64,000 bases of DNA from Cymodocea nodosa (GCA_036874045.1 CM072345.1:4117501-4181500); one strand, 5' to 3'; shown: positions 1-11,632, counted from the stretch's first letter. Notes: generated by a model from the sequence alone, not told the origin. Made by a program: numbers and translations.

Positions 1-498
1 AAGATACAAGTGTTTTGTGAAATATAGATATCTTTTGAATTGAGTATATGTTCTGTTATCTAAAATTGCTGAAGTATGAATCTAGAATAGACTTTTGAAG
101 TTGTTTATTTGAGATACAATTCTTTATTCTACTTATCTTAATCACATTGAATTGGATTGTGTTTTGATTCGTATGTACTTGAAATTTATTCTAGAAATCA
201 TATTGAAAAATTCAGGATAACAGATGCTAAAAAGAAGAATAAATGATAATATAATTAACACCTATGTGATGCTGATATATTTTGTATGTAATTTACATAT
301 ATTCTAAGTATATTTGCAGGTTGAAGAGGAGAAAACAAAGTTAAAACAAATTACTAAAACATAAAGAAAATCTATATAGTAATCAAATTTATTATTTTGA
401 AGAAGAACTAGGTGAAGAATTAATTCTAGCACTTTAGAAAGACCAACTAATTAGATCTTAATTTGCTAAGGGACTAGCAAAATTTAAGTATGGGGAAG
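1..498 (+). repeat. 3' untranslated region of gypsy family B, ending in a polypurine tract
   Basis: No gene is present. Close copies of this stretch lie directly upstream of other family B LTRs (about 18990-19498, 36936-37439, 38358-38751). The last 13 bases (486-498, AAGTATGGGGAAG) form a polypurine tract abutting the LTR start TGTTTAGAATG at 499, which is the expected priming site for plus-strand DNA. Most of the segment also resembles the reverse complement of 44130-44460, the post-pol noncoding region of copia element C. That sharing between superfamilies is treated in the findings. Confidence 0.7.
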
Positions 499-1586
499 TG
501 TTTAGAATGAAAAAGTGCATAATATTAACAGTTAAATGATGGTTAATTGCATAATATTTAGCTTATCATATGAGAATTAAGTCATTATGTTATAATTGTA
601 CTATTATATGCTTTAATAAAAGAATCTGCATAATTTTAGGGAATTAATGTTAATTTAGTACATTTCTGAACTATCGATAAATTGCAGGCTGTGAAATTCT
701 TAAGTATCCAAATTTTCTGTTATTTTGGAGAGTTATTTTTAATGTACCGGACAGTTATGTTTTAAAGAATATTTTATTATTTCTTGAAGTACACATGTTA
801 AAACCATAATGCATGACTTAAGTGGATTTTCAGTAAGTTATTTGGTAACTATCCGAAATGCATTTGGGCATCAGATAGGTTCATAAGTGTTTGAAATATT
901 TGAACTTATTAAGTTAGAATTATGCACGTGTTGAATTTAAATGTTTTAGTATATCACGTGAGATGCACATGTTTAACTCGTTAAGTTAGCATAACTGTAC
1001 ATGTTGAGTTACATGAATACACACTAAGGTAACGCGTTATGTTAGCAGCTTATTTCTTTATTGCACGTGTTTTATAGTTAAATCAATGAAGTAAGTCCGT
1101 TGAGTTATTTATAACTCCACGGACCATTTAATTTCTAATATGCCACTATAGCAATTACAGAAACAGGACATTCAAAGGAAAACCACGATTGCATGTATCA
1201 CGTAGGAATTCACTCGTGGAAGGGAGAAGAAATCACCATCGTTGATCTGAATGAAGGAAATCTAACTGATCATCTAAAGCAGAAGCAATTACTATTGAAG
1301 AAATATAAAAGAAGAGGAGAAAAAATGAAGAAGGTGTGGTTGAAGGTGTGGTTGGAGGTGTGTGGTAGCGTGTGTAATGGTGGAGGACTGTGCTAACTGC
1401 AGCAGCATCAAAAGATCACTAAAGCATCCACACCATCACCAACAATTCACCAACATCACCAACATTACCATAATCACCAACCATTGGAGGTCTATGAGGA
1501 TACTTTCCTGATGTCAAGTCAATTTCGAGCCAAACACGGTGCCTAACAACCACTGCAAGGAGTGATCGCATCGCGGGAAGGGAAGC

Positions 1587-2806
1587 TGTTAGGTATTTAA
1601 TTTTGATGATGTATGCTTTATTAACGTATTTAAATAAGTCTACATAATATTCTCTAAGTACATTTCTCTAAGTATAATAGTTAACAGATTATCAGAAAGT
1701 TTCATTTTTATGTCGGATAAATTAAAGATTTCCGACGAGCTAGATTTGCAATAGTTAAACTTTCGGATAGTTAACGTTTTGTTTTTGTCGAATACTTTAT
1801 GTTAAAAACTCGCATAGTTAAGTTATCTGCACGTGTGTTTTTAATGTTTTAAGTTGTCACGTGTTTTCCATGTGCATTCGGTAATGAAAAATCGAATACT
1901 TAGATAACTGTTCGATTTTTTATACGCATGGATACATAATTGTTCGAGTTTTGTAAAAGGACTAACGAACAGATAAGTTTCCTTGTTTAGTCATGTGTTT
2001 TGTAGGTGCAAGAACTCGAAGAGTTAAAGGATAAGTGTTCGAGTTTTGACAGGAGTTAAAGGATAAATGTTTGACTAAATCGAAGACTTAGAAGATATTC
2101 TACAATACTCCAGGAAGATGAAGTTTTGGTGTATCTACGAGTAGAGATTGTGGAAACTCAAAATGTTAGTGAAGAAAGTGGAAATTTAAATAGAAAGTAA
2201 TTTGGATTAAAGAGAAAATTAGTACGTGGATTATGGATTATGGATTGTGGATCAAGTGGATGAACATGCTGAATGTGAAAGACAACTGAGTTCGACTACT
2301 AATAGAGAGTACGAGCTACATTACAACAGAGGATCCCAATCTCAAAAACTAAGTCTAAATATTCAATCTGGATCCCTAACTGAAAAGTTAAGTTTGAATA
2401 TTCATATTCTGAAAAGTTCTCCAACATCAAAAGAAGTTCAAAATTCCATGCAATTTTAGAAAAGGAGCTGCAAACGCAAGAAGTCTGGAAATTCGATAAC
2501 TAGAGAAGAAGAGATACCGAAGCTGAGCAAAGAGAAAGAAAAGAGATGTGTGCATAAAGATCAGGTTTTATACAATTCAAAATTAGTTTTGAAAAAGAGC
2601 GTTGTTTTCCTATTTGAATTGTATATCAAAAATTACTGTATCAAAACCGTCAAGAAGGGAATTGAGCTGAAAAGATATTGTAAATTCTGTCTTGAAATAA
2701 AAGAATAGAATTTCATTTACGAGTGTTTTGTGCTCTTGTTTTATCTGCTAGTTTAATTACTAAAGACACAATTCACCCCCCCTCTTGTGATACAGACGAT
2801 CCTACA
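1587..2806 (+). repeat. 5' LTR of copia element A
   Basis: 1,220 bp, starting TGTTAGGTATTT and ending CGATCCTACA. Its last part (from about 2110) matches 10938-11632 at roughly 97 percent by eye. It includes CACGTG boxes and short inverted repeats such as the AACTCGAAGAG/CTCGAGTT type in the 1850-2060 stretch. The C-rich block ACCCCCCCTCTTGTG near the 3' end is shared by all copia LTRs in the window. Confidence 0.88.
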
Positions 2807-2808
2807 AC

Positions 2809-2820
2809 TGGTATCAAAGC
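2809..2820 (+). other. Primer binding site of element A (initiator tRNA-Met)
   Basis: TGGTATCAAAGC lies two bases after the 5' LTR. It differs by one base from TGGTATCAGAGC, the complement of the plant initiator tRNA-Met 3' end, which is present intact in elements C and G. Confidence 0.85.
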
Positions 2821-2910
2821 AATTAAACTGTTTAAAGCATCCGAAAAGCCTTCATTTCTCTATTTAGGAATTGGTTTTTCCTGTCATTTACTTCGGATCA
2901 TCTGTTTAAA

Positions 2911-4925
2911 ATGGATAATTCTGAAATCTTAGTTATGACTGAAGGACAGACCACTAATCGTCCTCCTATGTTCGAAGGTAGCAATTATGGCTACTGGAAA
3001 TATAGGATGAAAGTATTCTTTTAGTCAATCGATTTCAAATTATGGCAAATAATTAGCAATCCTATAGTGTTAGTTACGACTCCATATGATACTTGGACTT
3101 TTGATGAAAAGGAGTGAATGACAATGAATGCTAAAGGTTTAAACATCTTGTTTTGTGCTTTATCTCATGATCAATTTAATAAAGTTTCTGCATATCAAAC
3201 AGCATATGAGATATCGCATGCATTAGAAGTTGCCAACGAAGGTACTAATCAGGTCAAGAAATTTAAGATCAATATGTTAGTACATAAATATGAGCTTTTT
3301 AAAATGCACGAAAATGAATGTATCTCTGACATGTTTTCCCGTTTCATTGAGATTGTAAATTCATTAAAATCTTTAGGCAAGAAATTCGAGGAAAAAGACT
3401 TGGTAAGAAAGATCCTTAGATCTTTAACTAAAATTTGGGCTCAAAAGACAACATCTATTGAAGAGTCCAAAGACTTAAATACATATACTCTCGATGATCT
3501 CATAGGAAATCTAACAGCCTATGAAGTACAACATTTAGATCCAAAAGGAAAAAATCCTAAAAAGGATCTGGCTTTTGAGGCTGATAAAGTCTCAGAAGTC
3601 ACTAGTGATTCTAACGATGATTTATTGTTGTTGACCAGAAAATTTAGAAATCTGTTGAAGAAACGCAGGAACTTCAGGTCAGCAAAGACATCTAGAGATA
3701 TACAGAAGAAGTCATTCACGAAAGACAAAAGTATATGCTACAAGTGCAATAGGCCAGGTCACTTTCAAACTGATTGTCCTCTCTACAAAGATAAGAAGAA
3801 TTCGAGGAGTAATTTCAGAAATAAGAAATTCAGAAAGAGAATGGCGCTTAAAGTGGCATGGGATGACTCTTCAACTTTACAAAGTGAAGAAACAAAGGAT
3901 TCAACATCAGACAATGAATCCTCATCAACATCAGATTCAGAAGAAAATCTAGCAAATGTATGCTTTATGGCAAAATCCAGTGAGGTATCCTCTGATCAAA
4001 ATGCTAATTTTGATAGTTTTGATGGATTACTTGTTGAATACAATAGACTAGCCAGAAAATATAAGAAAGTCAAAATAGAAAGAAAGGACACTAGGAAAAT
4101 GCTAGATGAATCTGAAAATAAGATTGATTTTCTGAACTCTACGTTGAATAAATTTAAAGAAGAAAATCAAAGGCATGCACAGGAAATTTTAAAGTTCACT
4201 ACTATAGAAAGAAAATTGCATGCTGATTGTGAAAATTTAATTGCTGATAAGAAAAAAATGATTTGTGAAATTGAAAAACTGGAATTGACTATTACTGATT
4301 TAAATTCAGAAATTGATTTGTTAAAGATTAAAGTCTACGATCAAAAGGCTATATTAAGTAAATGGAATAATAGTCAAACTTTAACAAATGAACTCAGTAG
4401 TAAAATATCAAATGTAGAAAAACATGGTATTGGTTTACACAATGCATCTTCTGAAAATTATATATTGCATGATGGTACTGCTAAAAATAATGTCTTTATT
4501 TCTAGTACTAAGAATAGTAAGAGAAAAACTATTCCGTGCGTAATCAAAAAGAGAGAAAAATATGTGCAAATTGATGAAATGCAGCATATAAATGATAGCA
4601 CACGATGCAAGAATTTCAAAAGAAATCTTTAGAAGAATCAAGCTAAGACATTTGAGAATTTTAATTTTCTTGATCAATTTTCTTCATATTTAAAGAATAT
4701 CGGATATTGGAAATCAAATAATGTCAGAAATGAAAATTTCAACTTTGGTTTACATGGAGATAAATGTTTTGATAATTATAACACTAAGAGAAAGAAATGC
4801 AAAAATAATTATCAGAAAATAGATAAGTTGAAGTCTAAAAATATGGATTATATTGATATGACTCTAAAATTCTTGGACCCACTCAAAAATGGGTTCCAAG
4901 AGATAAAATCTCTTTTTGACTGTTT
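2911..4925 (+). pseudogene. Gag of copia element A, broken
   Basis: Gag would form the virus-like particle that packages element RNA. The frame opens at ATG 2911 and runs to 4632 with stops at 3022 (TAG) and 3115 (TGA), then shifts frame before about 4870. Visible parts: the copia gag domain with 'RPPMFEGSNYGYWKYRMKVF' near 2971; a CCHC zinc knuckle at 3736-3777 with all four ligands (C-X2-C-X4-H-X4-C); an acidic serine-rich stretch near 3880-3950; and a long coiled-coil-like region from about 4030 to 4390. The terminal 'KWVPRDK' block at 4887-4907 is also seen in elements C and G. No indication of function remains because of the stops and the frame change. Confidence 0.85.
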
Positions 4926-4936
4926 TGTAGGTACAC

Positions 4937-5492
4937 AAATCAAAATGGATAATGGATAGTGGAGCATCCAGCCACATGACTAGAGATATACGATTACTTA
5001 CAGAAATAACAAAGACCAAGAACGGACAAGTTACCTTTAGACATAAAAGTAAAACAAATATCCTTGGGTCTGGCAAGGTTCAGGTAACTGAGAAATGTTT
5101 TATAAATGATGTCTTATTAGTTGAAAACTTAGGTTTTAATTTATTGAGTGTTCTTGTTTTAATGAAGATTTACAGAGTAATTTTTGAAAAAGATTCCTGT
5201 AAAATTATGGACATGACTACAAACGAAATTTTATTCACTGCATACAAGAAAGGATCTGTTTGTATTCTAAATTTGCCTTCTGATATTATTAAAGACAATG
5301 CTTGCTTAATTGCAAAATTGGATGAAGTCATTTTATGGCATAGAAGGCTAGGACATTCAAACTTAAAATTATTACAAAAGCTGTCTAAAAGGAATCTAGT
5401 TAGAGGTTTACCTAGTATTAAGTACTCGAAAGAGTTTATGTATGATGCATGTCAACTAGGTAAATTACATAAAACATCCTTTAAAAGCTTAA
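4937..5492 (+). pseudogene. Protease and GAG-pre-integrase part of pol, element A, truncated
   Basis: Aspartic protease active site D-S-G-A-S is at 4955-4969 within 'WIMDSGASSHMTRD'. It is followed by the copia 'NLLSV' block and the pre-integrase zinc domain with 'WHRRLGH' at about 5337-5357. The Cys pair is damaged: the usual CDAC reads YDAC. The protein breaks off just after 'LGKLHKTSFKS' near 5490 and joins directly to the end of RT. The protease frame differs from that of the upstream 'WVPR' codons, with a TGA and a TAG between them. Comparison with element C suggests about 1.8 kb of integrase and RT is missing. Confidence 0.85.
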
Positions 5493-6190
5493 ATGAGTAC
5501 TATCACCAAATTGGATAAAGATGACTCTGGAAAAACTGTAGATGTAAAACAATATAGAAGTATGATTGGTTCATTACTCTATTTAACATCTAACCGACCA
5601 GATATTATGTTTAGTGTGTGTACTTGTGCTAGATATCAATCAAATCCTAAGGAATCACACCTACTTGCTGTTAAATGAATTTTTAAATATCTATTAGGAA
5701 CCATCAATTTCGGACTGTTTTACTTTAAACATAGTTCTTTAAACTTAGTAGGTTATAGTGATGCTGATTTCGCAGGATGTAAGTCTGAAAGAAAAAGCAC
5801 CAGTGGCACTTGTCAATTGTTAAGTAATTCTTTAGTGTCATGGTTTAGCAAAAAACAAAATTGTGTAGCATTATCTACAACTGAAGCTGAATATATAGCT
5901 GCTGCACTTTGCTATGCTCAAATCCTACAGATCAGACAAACCTTAAAAGATTTTAATTTAAACTATGAACCAAATAAGATTTTCTGTGATAGTAGTTCTA
6001 CAATAAGTTTATCTAAAAATCCTATCTTACATTCACGAGCAAAACATATAGAAGTTCGACATCATTTTCTACGGGATAATGTTATAAAAGGAAAAATAGT
6101 ATTAAATTTTGTTCCTACCACAGAACAATTAGCAGATCTATTTACAAAACCCTTAGATGAAAATACATTCTCAAAATTATGATAAGAACT
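5493..6190 (+). pseudogene. End of reverse transcriptase and RNase H, element A
   Basis: The segment starts in the RT C-terminal part ('MSTITKLDKDDSGK') and continues through the 'GSLLYLTSNRPDIMF' block to a copia RNase H. RNase H acidic residues are visible: D in 'YSDADFAG', E in 'TEAEYIAAA', D in 'IFCDSSST'. One in-frame TGA at 5676 splits it, and the last codons ('FTKPLDENTFSKL') run into a stop at 6180. RNase H would degrade the RNA strand of the RNA-DNA hybrid. Without RT it has no role here. Confidence 0.87.
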
Positions 6191-7300
6191 TGGTATCTGT
6201 AGGTTATCTGATATTTAAATGGTCTTGTTCATTGTATTTTGGTTTGTTATAAGGTAGTTTTAGAATTTAATGTCTTTTCTTATTAAAAAAAATAAAACAA
6301 AACAACATATCTATTTTCAAATTACAGTTTTATGGTAGTTAAGAATTTATGAAATTCTGATTTTTATTGAAGTCAATTTATTTAAGAAAAAATTCAGAAA
6401 AGGTTACTTAAGGAAAAGTTAAATTGATTCAATGTGAGTGCCAATTATATTTTTGTTACTTATGTATATGCTATTACAGAGATTTTAACAGGAAAATACA
6501 TAGAAAGTATGTACTTTTTATTAAATGAAAGTTATTAACATTCTGTTAGAAAAATTAAGTCTTGCAGTTGCCTCTAATTTAATTTACTGTCTTGTTTTAT
6601 TTTTGTTTATTTTTTTGTCTGTAATTACTTGAGTAATTAAGTCTGTTGGGGGATCTTAAACCCTAGTCACTTAAACCAACTGGTTTGGGATGTGCTGACT
6701 GAAAACTCATTTTGCAAGTAATTCAGATTTTATTTAAAAATATATATATATATATACCTGTTCTCACTTGTCATTGAGTAACTGGTTATTTTTCCCCTAA
6801 GCAAGGGATTATGATCACGTAAAAAAATGATATTGTGGGAGGTAATACATAAAATATATATATATGAATATATAAAAAAAAAAAGGGGGGGGGCAATGTA
6901 CTCAAGCTTAATAAATCTGTCAAGGTGTTATAACAATCCTGACATAATCTGTGTATATAATCCTTGTTATTTTTGTTATTATCTACTCTTTACATATAAT
7001 GTACGATATTTATTTGTCTTAAGTTGTGTACTCATTATTGAAATCTTTTAAGTTTCTATAGGTATATCTCTATGAATTATCTTTTGTAAACTAAATAAGA
7101 TAAAAGCCAGAAAGTCTAAATTGTTAACTCTACTACTTATTTTTGTATTTCATTCAAATTAAAAATAAAAAAAAAGACTCAAATCTATTTAAGGCTTAGC
7201 ATCCTCTTTAAGTAAGCTATTTGACCTTTTTAAGCCAACTCTACTTAGGGCTTGGCAACCCAGATTAAGTACGCCATAGATTCTTTACACTACATTTATG
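6191..7300 (+). other. Post-pol noncoding region of element A
   Basis: No coding sequence recognised. It contains a (TA)n run near 6740-6758, a poly-A/G tract (A10 G9) at 6876-6895, and a pair of related 'aaggcttagcatcctctttaagtaag' and 'tagggcttggcaacccagattaagtac' half repeats (7189-7275). It corresponds in position to 44120-45182 of element C. Confidence 0.5.
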
Positions 7301-7309
7301 TAGGGGGAG
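7301..7309 (+). promoter_or_regulatory. Internal purine tract upstream of the accessory ORF, element A
   Basis: TAGGGGGAG sits about 1.1 kb after RNase H and 0.9 kb before the accessory ORF. An equivalent tract with the context TTTRTAGGGGGAGCA occurs at the same place in element C (44112-44122, minus strand), and ATAGGGGGAG occurs in fragment F (14132-14141). It resembles the terminal polypurine tracts of these elements. A role as a second plus-strand primer is inference. Confidence 0.45.
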
Positions 7310-7310
7310 C

Positions 7311-8233
7311 AATTTCTCGTATAATAATTCATAACTTTTGAACTATTATATGTTTTCATGAAAGAATCTGCATAATTTCAGGAAATACACCTTAATTAAG
7401 TACATTTCTAAATTGTCGGTGACTTGCAGGTATTTTAATTCTTAAGTATCTGAATTTTCTATTATTTCGGCAAGTTATATTACAAGTATCGAACAGTTGT
7501 GTTTTAAAACGTTCAATAGACTATTTTATTATTTCCTGAAGTACATGTGTCGAAACCGTAATATATGACTTAAGTAGATTTTCGGTAAGTTATCTGTAAC
7601 TCTCCAAAATGCATCTGGGCATCGGAAAGTTAGATTTGTAACTGTTTGAAACATCTCTTTATTATAAAACTGCTTAAGTACGTGTGTCGTGATCTGGACG
7701 ATTAACTTAAGTTATCTTTCGAAAGGTTATCTGTAACTCTCCGAAATGTACCTAAGCATCGGATAGTTAGGTTTATAAGTCTCCGAAACTTTCTGAACAC
7801 CTTAAGTTCAAATTGTGCACGTGTTGAATTTCACTGCTTTATAATGTTTCAGTCAAAACTCGAACAGTTATGTTTAAATCTTCGAGTTTTTACACCTATT
7901 CCTTCGAGAAACTCGAACAGTTATCATAAGTCTTCGAGTTTTCTCACTTTTTCACTTAGCCTGAAGTTATTTTCTTTATATGAACAGTTACGCTAAGTAT
8001 TCTGCAATTGTTGGTTGTAAAACTTGTACAGTTATTGCAAGCACTCGAGTTATTTATCGGTAACGGATCTTATATTTATGATTTCAATGATTGAATCCAT
8101 TTATACGTTTCTAAACTCGGAGAGTTATGAATGTTTTCCTAACAACCTTTCGTGTTTCTACCTTGGTAAAACCCTCGCTTCACAATCTTTCCTTCCACTA
8201 AGTTCTACAGTGCAAAGCGAAGATTAATCAACA
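7311..8233 (+). promoter_or_regulatory. Palindrome-rich region upstream of the accessory ORF, homologous to LTR B
   Basis: From about 7326 the sequence follows the 5' half of LTR B ('tatgctttaatgaaagaatc', 'ctgaagtacatgtgt', 'tcggtaagttatctgtaact'), although A is copia and B is gypsy. It holds many short inverted repeats. For example, AAACTCGAA at 7909-7917 pairs perfectly with TTCGAGTTT at 7933-7941, with 15 bases between. As B uses this sequence inside its LTR, it could act here as an internal promoter for the downstream ORF. That is inference. Confidence 0.55.
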
Positions 8234-10831
8234 ATGTCAGGATGTGGAAGAGGACATGGTAGAATGACCAAAGTGCAGAAAAGAGAGATGGAACTTCAGA
8301 AAATGCAGAATGAAATCAACGATATTTACTCCAAGTACACTTTTTCAAACAAAGTACTACACGAAACCAGAAAAGCTGTTCAAGATGAGAAAAATTTCTG
8401 TTGAAAATTTATTCAAAATTATGCTGAAGCACAGTTTAGACTAAAACAGACTGAACTTTCCACATTGCATTTATGGAAAAGAAATTTACAACCTAACCCT
8501 GTGGTTGTAAGTTCTAGACATGTACCAAAGACATCGGTACAGTCTATCACTTATTATGGAAAGAAGTGGGGACCAATGATCGAAAATGCAAACAGGGAAT
8601 TACAATCCTTGTATTCCCAACATTATTTTCCCCCAACTGTTTTAGATGATATTAAACAGTATATTGATGAATAAAAAACTGCCATTAGCAAAATGGGCCT
8701 TCGAAGTGAAGGACAAAGAGTTTACCAACTCAAAATGGCAGAGGTGGAGAGCTTAAAACTCTATATTCCATTATTACCACCTAGGTATCATGGTGAAGGA
8801 CCATCAAGACAACAGGTGCCTTTAACAAGAGAAATTAAGACAATTTTAGAACCTCCTGAACAACCTGAAACACTGCAGACATATAGTCGGACAAAGAAAA
8901 AGACAATTGAATATTTTGGACTAACTACAGGTGTACAAGGAATATTGCAGCAAAAAGAAGAATCAGTGAAAAATGGAAAACTATGCTCCATTGCAGAAGC
9001 TGGACAGACATTTTTGTCAAGAATCCCAGTAGATGTGACAAATATTGGCTTACAAGCATATACTCTAAGGTATTGTGTCACATTAGTGCATAATGTATCT
9101 TTTAATACAATGGACAATTTTTCACACAATGCTACAAGCACACATTCTTTTCCTACGGAAAGTGAGAATGTAGGAAATTTTGATGATATATATACAGATG
9201 ATATCAAATTTGATGATATTATTGATGACATAGACATTGAGTCTATGAATTTTGAAGATATTTCATCTGAAGAGGAATGTACAGATATTCTTCCTCTTAC
9301 TATATCTCGAACAGAGACTTTTGAATTTTGGTACAGTTGCTTATACTACACTTTATATGTATGGTTATGTCTGTTACAATATATCGTATACTTGTTGATA
9401 AATGTATATAATCAACAACATACACAATTACAAATAGAATATGATACTACCAATGTCTCACATATACAAATTTCAAAAATACAGGATGATTCTATTCCAT
9501 AGACAGATATAGAACATTCTTTCATACAGAGACAGTTGTATAGATCACATATAGATATATAGGTTGCTGATATACAGATTGTTACAGAGACTGTTGCTAC
9601 TGAAATGTTTCTAGAAGAACAAACAAAAGAAATTCAGCAGATTATTGATACGACAATAACAGATATTTCAGACATTTATACTAGTTTTGATAGAAATTCC
9701 ACCAGTTCTGAAAGATCTGACAATATAGATGCTGTTGATAATATTGAAACAAGTCCTAGATCAGAAAATCATGACAGGAAAATACCTAATCCTGAATAGA
9801 GTTTAGATGCAAATACACTATTATGGTTCAGAAATAATTCCTATTATGACAAATTTCAGACATATAAAACTTTTACAGTTTTATATTCAAGACTAGTTAA
9901 GTTTGAAGGGATGGCACACATACGTGAACTGTTTGAATTTCAAGGCTTGTTGACTCTACTTCCACAACAGCCAGACCATCTTGCTATACCCGAACTTCTC
10001 AGCTGTTTTTACTCAAACTTAATAGTGGAAGAAGGTATTCCTGTTTCTAATATACAAGAAAATGACATATATTTAACTCCAGATTTACTTCATCAGGTAC
10101 TTGGTCTGAAAAATGGAGTTAAATTATTAGAAAGAAAACAAGTTTATCGATTGGGATGGGACATTACAAGTTTAGCCAAAGATCCAACTGCCAACAAACC
10201 ATTGACATTACTAAATGACTTAAATGGCCTAACACGTTTTATTGCAAAAATATTGCATGCTACATTGTTTCAGAGGTTTGGTCATGGGGCAGAAGTTGGC
10301 CGATGTTGTCTTTATGCTACATACGCATTAATCAACCATATACAGGTGAACTAGTATGATATTTTTGTTTCTCATATCTTACATTTGCAGAGTAAATTAT
10401 TTTATGGTGATACAATTTTGAGAATTGTGCCAAGTCAAATAGATATTACACCTTGGCCATAGAAAAGATTAAAGTCACGATCTTTCTCTGCAAAGGAACT
10501 CCAAAAATACCAAGCGGCAGATACACCTATCCTCAGACAACAACAACAGGTTTGACAAACACAGCAACAATCCACAGAATTTACAGAAACACAGCAACAT
10601 ACAGATATACAACAAGATATACATACAGATATACAACAAGGTATACATAGAGAAATACATACAGGTATAGATACAGACATACATACTGAATTTTTACAGC
10701 AACCATCACAAGTTTCTCAAAATGATTTAGATCAGGCATTACTTGATCAGATAAACAGAGTTAGTACAGATATTGCAAAGAAAATTTCAGATACCCTGAT
10801 TGATATTTTTCGAAGACAAAGAGGCTTGTGA
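8234..10831 (+). pseudogene. Accessory ORF aORF-1 of element A, 866 codons in one frame with several stops
   Basis: From ATG 8234 to TGA 10831 the frame is never shifted, but stops interrupt it (8402, 8672, 9500, about 9560, 9797, 10352, about 10460 and about 10550). Parts in order: a basic start ('SGCGRGHGRM'); a helical segment 8540-8740 ('GPMIENANRELQSLY'); an acidic D/I-rich stretch 9170-9300; a hydrophobic segment at 9325-9408 that looks membrane-spanning; a conserved core 9830-10500 with 'RELFEFQGLL' and 'FYSNL' (10007-10021); Gln/Ile/Asp short repeats 10540-10690; and a C-terminal helix ending 'DIFRRQRGL'. Core and C-terminus match aORF-4 of element C. It resembles what databases call a putative plant transposon protein domain (from memory). 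Function unknown; its place after pol is that of Sirevirus env-like ORFs. Confidence 0.8.
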
Positions 10832-10937
10832 TTATACAAATTATGTATTACATGATTTATTTTTTGTAATTTGTAACCAAAACCATTAGGTAAACTGTTT
10901 ACTAATTTTAATGTTACGTGATTATTTTTCACAGTTT

Positions 10938-11632
10938 ATTTTTCCAAGAAGATAAGTTTCGGTGAATCTACAAGTGGAGATCGTGGAAACTCAAAATGTT
11001 AGTAAAGAAAGTGGAAATTTAAATAGAAAGTAATTTGGATTAAAGAGAAAATTAGTACGTGGATTATGGATTGTGGATCAAGTGGATGAACATGCTGAAT
11101 GTGATAGACAATAGAGTTCGACTACTAATAGAGAGTACGAGCTACATTACAACAGAGGATCCCAATCTCAAAAACCAAGTCTGAATATTCAATCTGGATC
11201 CCTAACTAAAAAGTTAAGTTTGAATATTCATATTCTGAAAAGTTCTCTAACATCAGAAGAAGTTCGAAATTCCAAGCAATTTTAGAAAAGGAGCTGCAAA
11301 TGCAAGAAGTCTGGAAATTCGACAACTAGAGAAGAAGAGATACAAAAGATGAGCAAAGAGAAAGAAAAGAGTTGTGTGCATAAAGATCAGGTTTTATACA
11401 ATTCAAAATTAGTTTTGAAAAAGAACTTTGTTTTCCTATTTGAATTGTATATCAAAAATTACTGTATCAAAACTATCAAGAAGGGAATTGAGCTGAAAAG
11501 ATATTGTAAATTCTGTCTTGAAATAAAAGAATAGAATTCCATTTACGAGTGTTTTGTGCTTTTGTTTTATCCGTTAGTTTAATTTCTAAAGACACAATTC
11601 ACCCCCCCTCTTGTGATACAGACGATCCTACA
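10938..11632 (+). repeat. 3' LTR of element A, 5'-truncated
   Basis: Matches the 5' LTR from about 2110 to 2806 at roughly 97 percent, ending CGATCCTACA. The first ~520 bp of the LTR and the terminal polypurine tract are missing, so aORF-1's trailer (10832-10937, no features) joins mid-LTR sequence directly. Confidence 0.85.

Larger units (their letters stand above)
1587..11632 (+). mobile_element. Copia (Sirevirus-type) element A, internally deleted, inserted in LTR B1
   Basis: A 10,046-bp insertion flanked by the perfect 5-bp duplication GAAGC (1582-1586 and 11633-11637). Order: 5' LTR 1587-2806, primer site, gag, protease and start of integrase, a deletion junction near 5490, end of RT plus RNase H, long noncoding region, accessory ORF 8234-10831, and a truncated 3' LTR. 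It lacks the integrase catalytic core, most of RT, the terminal polypurine tract and the 3' LTR start. It therefore cannot move by its own products and could not be copied normally as it stands. Sirevirus assignment rests on the primer site, the terminal accessory gene and the LTR end CACCCCCCCTCTTGTG. Confidence 0.9.

Noticed and set aside
1193-1396. Short open frame in LTR B1
   Set aside because: Inside an LTR; the equivalent frame is broken in B2, B3 and B5.
3118-4632. Element A gag as an intact 504-residue gene
   Set aside because: The frame has codons upstream to ATG 2911 with stops between, and it continues beyond 4632; it is a fragment of a broken gag.
6876-6895. A10G9 run considered as the terminal polypurine tract of A
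   Set aside because: No LTR start follows; it lies 3 kb before the accessory ORF, and homopolymers of this kind are prone to slippage.
8788-9237. 149-codon minus-strand frame
   Set aside because: Antisense to aORF-1, no recognisable motif, and not kept in the other aORF copies.
10435-10680. Cys-rich open frames on the minus strand
   Set aside because: Antisense shadows of the Gln/Ile/Asp repeat in aORF-1; they depend on that low-complexity repeat.
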